Source: Lepas anatifera (taxonomy: Eukaryota; Arthropoda; Thecostraca; Lepadidae). From it: a stretch of 64,000 nt of DNA. A program made the translations under genes and the position numbers. Below are positions 1 to 10,037 of the stretch, piece after piece. A model generated the notes under the pieces. It worked only from the letters and a program-made list of their open reading frames with translations, made no database searches and was not told where the DNA came from. The DNA lies in assembly GCA_034440635.1 (NCBI GenBank), contig JAOTON010002073.1:372001-436000 (forward strand). Reading direction: 5' to 3'. How positions within the stretch are numbered: position 1 is the stretch's first letter; the number at the start of each line of letters is the position of its first letter.

Positions 1-783
1 CTCCTTGACCTGACAAGACCTGCCCTCAAAAATTTGGTGAGATGCTTAGAATTGATCAGGAATAAGGTACTGTAGGTTTCGTTGCTCTGCGTTTCTTGGT
101 TTTGCGTTATTCCGGGAAAACCAGGAGGGAGGCGAATTTCGCCCACCAGCAATGAGCGTGTTAAGTCACTGGCGGATCCAGGGGGATGGCATTTGGGCCA
201 TACTCCCCCGAACGCTAAAACCAGGGGGCCAAACTATTTTTTGATCCAAGGGGAACAGTGTGGAGTGCAAATAAAGCAAGAAAAAAGTCATTAGAGATGT
301 TTCGACAAAATTGTTAGCTAGCTAGTTAAGGGCTCTTTATAAGGCATTCTGTGCAAAGCACCTTTGCCCGCGTCTAAAGTGTGTGGGAGAATTTTGTGGG
401 AGGGGTGTTTGCTTTAATGTCGCAGAACAAAGGTGTAAGGACAAAAGTGTAAAGTTTTTACCCCTTTTTACGTTTTTCATCCCCGAACAATGCCAGTAAA
501 ATGTTATGGGTTGGCTAGGAAAAAGCACCCCTAAAGATTTTCACAAAGTTACACCCCTGGATAGAACCTCCCCAAAACCCAGCCATAGCTCCGCCCCTGG
601 TAAATATATAATATGGACAATTTCAGAAAACCTGCCTGTACTAGTTTTAGGAGAAGTCAGGAAGTTTCAAAGTTCTATCGCAAGCCGTTTCGGAGATATT
701 CTTGAAAAACCTGAGGGGGGGCAATATTAGCCCCCTGCCGGAAATAGGGTTAAAGACAGCCAACTCCTGCAAGTACTTAACAT
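1..783. other. Non-coding flank with old repeat fragments
   Basis: No gene seen. Around 167-250 there is a transposon-end-like stretch starting TGGCGGATCCAGG, a motif repeated at 9,461 and 63,653. The stretch near 335-410 (GCATTCTGTGCAAAGCACC, then TTTGCCCG) resembles 48,560-48,620, so it is a dispersed repeat. CCGCCCCTG at 591-599 looks like a right end of the CAGGGGCG family, but no partner left end is seen. Bases 745-791 match, inverted, the interior of the element that follows; they appear to be the distal part of the older copy split by that insertion. Confidence 0.5.
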
Positions 784-791
784 CAGCGGAG
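784..791. repeat. Left target-site duplication, CAGCGGAG
   Basis: CAGCGGAG lies directly before CAGGGGCGCAGCC at 792 and recurs exactly after GGCTGCGCCCCTG at 4,922-4,929. An 8-bp duplication is the hallmark of hAT-superfamily insertion. Confidence 0.85.
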
Positions 792-2400
792 CAGGGGCGC
801 AGCCAGGGGGGGCACAGGGGGTACGTGCCCCCCCATCGGTGCCGGGGTGCCCTTTTGATTGCCAGGTGGTGTGCCCTTTCTGGGCCGTGCCGCTCGAAAT
901 TTAGTGCCCTACGTCGTTGAGCCTAGATGGAACTAGACTGCATTTAGAGATTTAAACTATTGTTTGACAATTAAGTGCCTTTTTGATCAGTTAGGGCATT
1001 CTGTCGCCTTTCCAAGCACCCGGGAAGAGTATAAGCACGTAATTCGTTTCCAGATAATGCCTCATCGTCGCCAATAATCGTATGGGCAGAGCTAATCTGG
1101 TGCCTCTTGAGCTCATCTGGTGCCCCCTGAGCGCTGGTCTTGAACCCTGGAGCTGATCATGTGCCCTCTGAGCTGATCTGATGCCCTCGTAGTCAATCTG
1201 GTGCCCCCCCTGAGAAAATAATTGTGCCTTCTGAATATATATAAAGCTCTCTGAGTTAGTCTGATTCCTCCAAGCTTGCCTGGTGCCCTATTAGCCGTTT
1301 TAGTGCCCCTTGAGCTGATCCGGGCCCCCTGAACTTATTTAATGCCTCCCGTAGTTTATCTACTATCCAGGGCCGCAGCCAGGGGTCACAGGGGGCACGT
1401 GCCCTCATCGGTGCCGGGTGCCCTTTTGATTGCCAGGTGGTGAACCCTCTTTGGGCCGTGCCGCTCGAAATTTAGTGCCCTACGCCGTTGAACCTAGATG
1501 GAACTAGGCCGCATTTAGCGATTTCAACTATTGTTTAACAATTAAGTGCCTTCTTGGTCAGCTAAATCATTCTGTCGCCTTTCCATGCACCCGGGAAGAG
1601 TATAGGCACGTAATCCGTTTCCAGATAATGCCTCATCGTCGCCAATAATCGTACGGTTGGAGCTCATCTGGTGCCCCCTGGAGGTGATCATGTGCCTTCT
1701 GAGCTGATCTGGTGCCCTCGTAGTCAATCTGGTGCCCTCCTGAGAAAATAAGTGTGCCTTCTGAGCCTATAAAATACTCTCTGAGTTAGTTTGATGCCTC
1801 CGAGCTTGCCTGGTGTACTTTTAGCTGTTTTAGTGCCCCTTGAGCTGATCCGGGCCCCTGAGCTTACTTAATGCCTCCCGGAGTTGATATACTGTCCAGG
1901 GGTGCAACCAGGAAGGCACAGAGGGCACGTGCCCCATCACTGCCGGGGTGCCCTTTTGATTACCAGGTGGTGTACCCAATTTGGGCCGTGCTGCTCGAAA
2001 TTTAGAGCCCTAGCCGTTGAACCTAGATGAAAGTGGACCGCATGTAGCGATTGAAACTATTGTTGGACAACTTAATACCTTTCTCGGTCAGCTAGGGCAT
2101 TCTGTTGCCTTTCCAAGCACCCGGGAAGAGTATGGGCACCTAGTATGTGTCTACCTAATGCCTCATCGTCGCCAATAATCGTACGGGTGAAGCCAATCTG
2201 ATGTTCCTTGAGCTCATCTCGTGGCCTCTCAGCTGGTCTTGGCCCCTTGAGCTGATTACTTGCCCTCTAAGCTGATCTGGTGCCCCTGAGTCAATCGAGT
2301 GCCCCACTGAGCAAATAATTCTGCCTCCTGAACCTATATAATGCCCTCTGAGTTAGTCTAATGCTTCCGAGCTTGTTTGGTGCCCTGATAGCTGATTTAG
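792..2400 (+). repeat. Subterminal tandem units of ~540 bp, three copies
   Basis: Each unit opens with a variant of the element's end (CAGGGGCGCAGCC; CCAGGGCCGCAGCC near 1,371; CCAGGGGTGCAACC near 1,897). Each then has the shared landmarks GTGCCCTTTTGATT, CCGCTCGAAATTTAG, CACCCGGGAAGAGTAT and GCCAATAATCGTA. The right arm of the palindrome has four such unit ends. Confidence 0.75.
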
Positions 2401-3880
2401 TGCCCCTTGAGCTGATTCGGACCCCCGAGCTGATCTCATACCTCCCCAAGTTGATTCTGTATCCTAAGTCAATATGGTGCCTCTTCAGCTGATTAGGTGC
2501 CCCCTCAACTGATTATTGATGTCTCCTTAGATGGTCTGGTCCCCCCCTGAGCTGGTTTGGTGGGCCCTGAGCCCACCTTGTGTCCCTTGAGCTGTTATGT
2601 TGCTCCCTGAGCTGATTTAGGCTCCTGCCATAGTCTAGGGGCTGGGAGCTGATCTGGACCCCGAGCGGATCGATCTGGTGCCACCTGAGCTGCACTAATG
2701 CCCTTTAGTCGATCTGGTGCCTCCTGAGCCCATATGATGTCCCCTGAGTAATCTGGTGCCCTTTCAGCTGATCTGGGCCTCCTTACGTGATTTCATGAGC
2801 AGATCTAAAGCCCTGAGCTGAGCTGGGCCCACAGAGGCTGATGAGGGCCCCTGAGATGGTATGGGGCTCATGAGCTGTTTAAGTGCCTCCTGACTTGACC
2901 TGGTATTCCCGAGCTGGTCGGGGACCACTGATCTGATTGTTTGTCCCCGAAGCTGATCTGGTGCCCTATGGGCATCTGGTGTCCCCTGAGCAGCTCTGGG
3001 GCTTTTGAACTGATTGGTCCCAGAGCTGGTGAGGGATCCCTGAGCTGATTTAGTGCCCCTGACTTGAACATGCCCCCTGTGCTGATCGATCTGGTGCACC
3101 CTGAGCAGATATACTGCCTCCTGAACTTAACTAATGCCCCCTGAGTTGATCTGGAGCCTGCTGAGTCATCAGTGTGTCTCCTGAGCCCATATTATTCCCT
3201 CTGAGCTAGTCTGGTGCCCCATGGCTAATATGATGCCCTTTAAGCTGACCCGGGCCTCCTAGGTTAATTACGTGATTTCTTGAGCAGCTCCCAGGCCCTG
3301 AGCTGAGCTGGGCCCACAGGGGTTGGTGAGGGCCCCTGAGATGGTATGGGGCTCCTGAGCTGATTAAGTGCCTCCTGACTTGATCTGGTATTCCCGAACT
3401 GATCTGGGCCCCGAGCAGGTCGGGGACCACTGATCTGATTGTTTGTCCCCAAAGCTGATCTGGTGCCCTATGGGCCGATCTGGTGTCCCCTGAGCAGCTC
3501 TGGGGCTTTTGAACTGCTTGGGCCCCGAGCTGGTGAGGGATTCCTGAGCTGAATTAGTGCCCCTGACTTGATCTTGCCCCCTGACCTGACTTGAGGCCCC
3601 TGAAATGATCTGGGGCCCCAAGAGCTGATCTGGGGCCCAAGAGCGGATCTAGGTTCTGAGGGTACCCTGAGCTGGTCCGGGCGCTGAGCTTGTGAGAGCC
3701 CCATAAGTTGGCTTGAGGCCCACTGAAGTGATCTGGCGCCTTAAACTGTTCTGGGGCTTCTTGAACTGGTTTACGGCCCTATGAGCCTATCTGTGGCCCA
3801 TTGAGCTAGTCTGATGACCTCATCTCTGGGACCAATGAGCTAGTCTAGTCCCTGGGTGAAGCAGGAGCTGCTCTCTGGCC
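2200..3880 (+). repeat. Degenerate array of CTGAGCTGATCTGGTGCCCC
   Basis: The text CTGAGCTGATCTGGTGCCC recurs tens of times, with substitutions and spacers of roughly 20-30 bp. It forms a satellite-like interior. ORFs across it are products of the repeat. The mirror array is at 5,640-8,950. Confidence 0.75.
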
Positions 3881-4319
3881 CTGATCTACATCAGGGGCCC
3901 TGAGATGATCTTGAATAGATAGATAATAAGAACATGAGGCCAACTCCCATCATCTTGGGGCGGGATCACTGAGCTAGTCTATTCCCTGGAGGCACAACTG
4001 GGGGGGATGGGGAAGTTGCTCTGGAGGCCTCTGCCCGACACTTGGGGGCCCCAGAGCTGGTCTTGAATAGATAGGGAATAAGAACACAATGGAAACTCCC
4101 CTTGTAAAACGGAGCTAACGGGGAATGAGGAATCTCTAAAACGGCTTGTGATACCTAGGCACCCCTGGTTATATAAATTGCTTATTATAATGGTGGATTC
4201 TGGGAAGGGATGATAAAAGGCATGTGCCCCTGAGCTCAGAGCACAGTCCCCTAAACCAGGATTTCTACTAATTAATTTAGATGAAGAAATAGTTTTCACA
4301 ATTTTCAGCCCTGTCACAC

Positions 4320-4560
4320 CATCCCCATCCAAACCACAGGCCTGTTCACCTTTTATTTACTCTTAACTGGGACCGAGCCTTGCGAATATGGAACTTAATA
4401 AACGCGTTCAAAAGGTATCTCCCAAATTTTTCCGGCAGCAAAAATGTGTTCTTCCAAAGACACTATGCTACTCCTCGTCCCACGGCGATTGTGGGAGGCA
4501 AGGAACTTAATCCGCATTCAGCTAGGGCTCACTCGTCACGACAAAACCAGTGGGCATAAC
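4320..4560 (+). other. Open stretch conserved between the two palindrome arms
   Basis: On the plus strand here, and on the minus strand at about 5,240-4,987, both arms read a similar ~75-residue peptide containing LFTLNWDR, LRIWNLIN, FKRYLPNFSG and RPTAIVGGKELN, ending before a stop. Differences are few. No family recognised. Conservation may only reflect the youth of the duplication, so I do not call a gene. Confidence 0.3.
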
Positions 4561-4626
4561 AAAAAAAATTCGACTCCAATATGCCTTAACCTGCACATTG
4601 TAACAGATATCACATGCTCCGCTGAT

Positions 4627-4921
4627 TTCTCTGATGTTAAGTACTTGCATGAGTTGGCTGCCCTTAAATCTATCCAAAAAGTAGTGTTTTGGCTACTTCC
4701 ATGGCGTTTTGGTGATATTTTGTTCCTTTTTTCGGTTTTAATCGAGTTTTTCTTCTCCGTCAATGATTTCTTTGCCTTTTTATTGAACCAAAGATGCCCA
4801 AAAAATTATATAAGCAAAGATATAGTAAGTTTTTTAGGTTACGTTAAAAAGTTCCCTTTTTCCCCGGGGTGCCCCTCAAAGTTGGTGTGCCCCCCATACG
4901 AAAGCTCTGGCTGCGCCCCTG
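4627..4921. other. Spacer between palindrome arms; distal end of copy 1
   Basis: This ~295-bp stretch is not matched by the immediately adjacent arm. It is AT-rich, then ends with GTGTGCCCCCC and CTGGCTGCGCCCCTG, the right terminus of copy 1. Its first ~45 bp (GATGTTAAGTACTTGCA) match the inverse of 745-790, the severed part of copy 2. Confidence 0.7.
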
Positions 4922-4929
4922 CAGCGGAG
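4922..4929. repeat. Right target-site duplication, CAGCGGAG
   Basis: Exact repeat of 784-791, directly after the right terminus of copy 1 and followed by CATGTGATATCTG, which continues the interrupted copy 2. Confidence 0.85.
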
Positions 4930-5639
4930 CATGTGATATCTGTTACAATGTGCAGGTTAAGGCATATTGGAGTCGAATTTTTTTTGTTATGCCCACTGGT
5001 TTTGTCGTGACGAGTGAGCCCTGGCTGAACGCGGATTAAGTTCCTTGCCTCCCACAATCGCCGTGGGACGAGGAGTGGCATAGTGTCTTTGGAAGAACAC
5101 ATTTTTGCTGCCGGAAAAATTTGGGAGATACCTTTTGAACTCGTTTATTAAGTTCCATATTCTCAAGGACCGGTCCCAGTTAAGAGTAAATAAAAGGTGA
5201 ACAGGCCTGTGGTTTGGATGGGGATGGTGTGACAGGGCTGAAAATTGTAACAACTAGTTCTTCATTTAAATTAATTAGTAGAAATCCTGGTTTAGGGGAC
5301 TGTGCTCTGAGCTCAGGGGCACATGTCTTTTTATCATCCCTTCCCAGAATCCACCAGTATAATAAGCAATTTATATAACCTGGGGTGCCTAGGTATCACA
5401 AGCCGTTTTAGAGATTCCTCATTCCTCGTTAGCTCCGTCTTACAAGGGGAGTTTCCATTGTGTTTTCTTATTCCCCATATATTCAAGACCAGCTCTGGGG
5501 CCCCCAAATGTGGATCAGAGGCCCCCAGAGCAGCTTCACCCATCCCCCAGTTGTGCCTCCAGGGACTAGACTAGCTCAGTGACCCCGTCCCGAAATGATG
5601 GGAGTTGGCCTTGTGTTATTATTATCTGTCTATTCAAGA

Positions 5640-8600
5640 CCACCTCAGGGGCCCCTGATGTAGATCAGGCCACAGAGCAGCTCATGCTTCACCCAGGGAC
5701 TAGACTAGCTCATTGGTCCCAGAGATGAAGTCATCAGACTAGCTCAATGGGCCACAGATAGGCTCATAGGGCCTTAAACCAGTTCAAGAAGCCCCAGAAC
5801 AGTTTAAGGCGCCAGATCACCTCAGGGGGCCTCAAGCCAACTTAGTGGCTCTCACAAGCTCAGCGCCCAGACCAGCTCAGTGTTCACTCAGAACCTAAAC
5901 CCACTCTTGGGCCCCAGATCAGCTCGTGGGGCCCCAGATCAGTTCAGGGGCCTCAAGTCAGGTCAGGGGGCAGGATCAAGTCAGGGCCACTAAATCAGCT
6001 CAGGAATCCCTCACCAGCTCGGGGACCAAGCAGTTCAAAAGCCCCAGAGCTGCTCAGGGAACACGAGATCGGCCCATAGGGCACCAGATCAGCCTCGGGG
6101 ACAAATAATCAGATCAGTGGTCCCCGACTAGCTCGGGGCCCAGATCAGCTCGGGAATACCAGATCAAGTTAGGAGGCACTTAATCAGCTCAGGAGCCCCA
6201 TACTATCTCAGGGGCCCTCACCAGCCCCTGTGGGCCCAATTCACCTCAGGGCCTGGGAGCTGCTCAGGAAATCACGTAATCAACCCAGGAGGCCCGGGTC
6301 AGCTTAAAGGGCACCATATTAGCCATGGGGCACCAGACTAGCTCAGAGGGAATAAATAGACTCAGGAGACACACTGATGACTCAGCAGGCACCAGATCGA
6401 CTCAGGGGGCATTAGTTAAGTTCAGGAGGCAGTATATCTGCTCAGGGCACACCAGATCGATCAGCACAGGGGGCATGTTCAAGTCAGGGGCACTAAATCA
6501 GCTCAGGGATCCCTCATAAGCTCGGGGCCCAATCAGTTCAAAAGCCCCATAGCTGCTCAGGGCACACCAGATGCCCATAGGGCACCAGATCAGCTCCGGG
6601 GACAAACAATCAGATCAGTGGTCCCCAACCAGCTCGGGAATACCAGATCAAGTCAGGAGGCACTTAATCAGCTCAGGAGCCCCATACCATCTCAGGGGCC
6701 CTCATCAGCCTCTGTGGGCCCAGCTCAGCTCAGGGCTTTAGAATGCTCATGAAATCACGTAAGGAGGCCCAGACCAGCTTAAAGGGCACCAGATTACTCA
6801 GGGGGGCATCAGATGGGCTCAGGAGGCACCAGATCGACTAAGGGGCATTAGTGCAGCTCAGGTGGCACCAGATCAGCTCCCAGCCCCCCAGACTATGGCA
6901 GGAGCCTAATCAGCTCAGGGAGCAACATAACAGCTCAGGGGACACAAGGTGGGCTCAGTGCCCACCAAACCAGCTCAGGGGGGACCAGACCACCTAAGGA
7001 GACATCAATAATCAGTTGAGGGGGCACCTAATCAGCTGAAGAGGTACCATATTGACTTAGGAGACAGAATCAACTTGGGGAGGCATGAAATAAGTTTGGG
7101 GGCCCGAATCAGCTCAAGGGGCACTAAATCAGCTATTAGGGCACCAAACAAGCTCGGAAGCATTAGACTAACTCAGAGAGCATTTTATAGGCTCAGAAGG
7201 CACACTTATTTTCTCAGGAGGGCACCAGATTGACTCAGGGGCACCAGATCAGCTTAGAGGGCAAGTAATCAGCTTAAGGGGCCAAGACCAGCTGAGAGGC
7301 CACGAGATGAGCTCAAGGAGCACCAGATCGGCTTTACCCGTACGGTTATTGGCGACAATGAGGCATTAGGTGGACACATACTAGGTGCCCATACTCTTCC
7401 CGGGTGCTTGGAAAGGCGATAGAATGCCCTAGCTGACCGAGAAAGGTATTAAGTTGTCCAACAATAGTTTCAATCGCTACATGCGGTCCAGTTACATTTA
7501 GGTTCAACGGCGCAGGGCACTAAATTTCGAGCGGCACAGCCCAAATTGGGTACACCACCTGGCAATCAAAAGAGCACCCCGGCAGTGATGGGGGCATGTG
7601 TCCTCTGTGCCTTCCTGGCTGCACCCCTGGACAGTAGATCAACTCTGGGAGGCATTAAATAAGCTCAGGGGGCCCGGATCAGCTCAAGGGGCACTAAAAC
7701 AGCTAAAAGTACACCAGGCAAGCTCGGAGGCATCAAACTAACTCAGAGAGTATTTTATAGTCTCAGAAGGCACACTTATTTTCTCAGGAGGGCACCAGAT
7801 TGACTACGAGGGCACCAGATCAGCTCAGAGGGCACATGATCAGCTCCAGGGGGCACCAGATGAGCTCCGCTCGTACGATTATTGGCGACGAAGAGGCATT
7901 ATCTGGAAACGGATTACGTGCCTATGCTCTTCCCGGGTGCTTGGAAAGGCGACAGAATGCCCTAGCTGACCAAAAAGGCACTTAGTTGTCAAACAATAGT
8001 TGAAATCGCTAAATGCAGTCTAGTTACATGTAGGTTCAACGGCGCAGGGCACTAAATTTCGAGCGGCACGGCCCAAAGAGGGTACACCACCTGGCAATCA
8101 AAAGGGCACCCGGCACCGATGAGTGCACGTGCCCTTTGTGCCCCCGGACAGTAGATAAACTCCGGGAGGCATTAAATAAGTTCAGGGGGTCCGGATCAGC
8201 TCAAGGGGCACTAAAACAGCTAATAGGGCAGCAGGCAAGCTCGGAGGCATCAGACTAACTTAGAGAGCATTATATAGGTTCAGAAGGCACAATTATTTAT
8301 TCAGGGGAGGGGGAGGCACCAGATTAACTACGAGGGCATCAGATCAGCTCAGAAGGCACATGATCACCTCCAGGAGGCACTAGATGAGCTCCACCCGTAC
8401 GATTATTGGCGACGATGAGGCATTATCTGGAAACGGATTACGAGCCTATACTATTCCCGGGTGCTTGGAAAGGCGACAGAATGTTTTAGGTGACCAAAAA
8501 GGCACTTAATTGTCAAACAATAGTTGAAATCGCTAAATGCGGCCTAGTTCCGTCTAGGTTCAACGGCGTAGGGCACTAAATTTCGAGCGGCACGGCCCAA

Positions 8601-8950
8601 AGGGGGTACACCACCTGGCAATCAAAAGGGCACCCGGCACCGATGGGGGCACGTGCCCCCTGTGTCCCCTGGCTGCGGCCCTGGACAGTAGATAAACTAC
8701 GGGAGGCATTATATAAGTTCAGGGGGCCCGGATCAGCTCAAGGGGCACTAAAACAGCTAATAGGGCACCAGGCAAGCTCGGAGGCATCATACTTATTCAG
8801 AGAACATTATATAGATTCAGAAGGCACAATTATTTTCTCAGGGGGGCACCATATTGACTACGAGGGCATCAGATCAGCTCAGAGGGCACATGATCAGCTC
8901 CAGGGTTCAAGACCAGCGCTCAGGGGTGCACCAGATGAGCTCAAGGGGCA
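5640..8950 (-). repeat. Mirror of the GGCACCAGATCAGCTCAGG array
   Basis: Reverse complement of the array in copy 1: GGCACCAGATCAGCTCAGG and variants repeated across the region, plus tandem ~540-bp units from about 7,320 onward. ORFs here are repeat artefacts. Confidence 0.75.
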
Positions 8951-9459
8951 CCATATTTGCTCTGCCCATACGATTATTGGCGACGATGAGGCATTATCTG
9001 GAAACGGATTACGTGCCTATACTCTTCCCGGGTGCTTGGAAAGGCGACAGAATGCCCTAACTGACCAAAAAGGCACTTCATTGTCAAACAATAGCTTAAA
9101 TCACTAAATGCAGTCTAGTTCCATCTAGGCTCAACGACGTAGGGTACTAAATTTCGAGCGGCACGGCCCAAAGAGGGCACACCACCTGGCAATCAAAAGG
9201 GCACCCCGGCACCGATGGGGGGGCACGTGCCCTCTGTGCCCCCCCTGGCTGCGCCCCTGGTCATGTTCGAACCGTATCTATAGGAGCCGTGATAAGCCAT
9301 AAGCATTTACGCACTACTGCCAGATAGTAATCGTATTACTCCTCCATGTTTAGCCCTGATATATCCTATATTCCCCTAGGATGGGCACAGATTCCTCTGC
9401 TTCCTCCGCTAGATATGTCGTCTTGATGGATGTGACAAAACTGAGGGCCTGTGCGCTGC

Positions 9460-9952
9460 CATTGGCGGATCCAGGAGGAACTGGAGGAGGGGATGAAACC
9501 AATATTTTTGGGGACTCAAACAGGGGAGTAGCCAAGGGGGGGCGGCAGGGACAGCCGCCTCTTCCTGAGGGGCCCGAAGGGCCCCCTGAGGACACGAGCC
9601 GTGCAAAGCGCGGCTCGCCCGCACTATACTCTGCGGCCAAATTTGGCATTTTATACCAGACAAAGCTCTCTTAAGCCCTCTTCAGCACTCAATTCTGTAA
9701 CAAGCAGGGCCCTTTAATTGTACCCATCAGGGCCCTTTTTGCACTGTCGCAGGGGCCCTTTTCGGGGCGCCGTCCCTCCCTGAGCGAAATCATGGCTACG
9801 CCCCTGGATTCAAATATAGAAAAATTTGCGAAGAAATAGGATATCTGTAGAGATTAAACGGCCAAAATTCGGTCCTTGGGGGACCAACAGAAACTATTTT
9901 ATGCTTTGGAGGTGACCACGGCCACTTTGGCACCCCCTTGGATCCGCCAGTG
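9460..9952. mobile_element. Small element with TGGCGGATCC inverted ends, interrupted
   Basis: The left end TTGGCGGATCCAGG (9,462) and right end CTTGGATCCGCCAG (9,938) are inverted. Removing the insertion at 9,521-9,806 and one copy of its target repeat leaves about 200 bp. I see no clear target duplication for this outer element. Confidence 0.5.
9521..9806 (+). mobile_element. hAT-like MITE with 8-bp target duplication
   Basis: The left end CAGGGGAGTAGCCA and right end TGGCTACGCCCCTG are inverted. Flanks GACTCAAA (9,513-9,520) and GATTCAAA (9,807-9,814) agree at 7 of 8 positions. The 286-bp interior is G/C-rich (repeats of GGGCCC) and non-coding. The terminus is related to the large elements at 792-9,259. 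Confidence 0.75.
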
Positions 9953-10037
9953 TTCTCTGTATGCTATGCTAGCAAGAAACAAATAACATCATTCCTCCGG
10001 TTCTTTTATAAGGATGCAGATGATCGCGAAAGACAGA

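Larger units (their letters stand above)
792..4921 (+). mobile_element. Non-autonomous hAT-like element, copy 1
   Basis: Seen: left end CAGGGGCGCAGCCAGG, right end CTGGCTGCGCCCCTG (16/15-bp inverted ends) and a perfect 8-bp target duplication. Known: hAT elements typically begin CAGGG and duplicate 8 bp. No transposase is visible. The left part has three copies of a subterminal unit of about 540 bp (starting near 792, 1,372 and 1,896); the middle is a degenerate short-period array. The interior at about 4,540-4,670 matches, inverted, 4,922-5,010 joined to 745-791. This shows that the element landed inside an opposite-oriented copy of itself. It could instead be called a foldback-like element, but the target duplication argues for hAT transposition. 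Confidence 0.8.
4922..9259 (-). mobile_element. hAT-like element, copy 2, opposite orientation, interrupted
   Basis: Read on the minus strand from 9,259 it starts CAGGGGCGCAGCCAGG and runs closely parallel to copy 1 down to 4,922, where copy 1 interrupts it. Its sequence appears to resume leftward from 791. Its far terminus was not found upstream. It carries one more subterminal unit than copy 1 (four unit ends near 9,259, 8,688, 8,150 and 7,631), which accounts for its ~500 bp of extra length. No coding sequence. Together the copies form a palindrome of about 8.4 kb. Confidence 0.75.

Noticed and set aside
2200..3880. Overlapping ORFs rich in QLR/SGP on the minus strand
   Set aside because: They follow the short-period repeat in every frame and change with each unit; no domain or codon signature.
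4444..5010. 188-codon ORF spanning the palindrome centre
   Set aside because: It crosses the junction between arm and spacer and ends in the inverse of its own beginning, so it is created by the inverted repeat.
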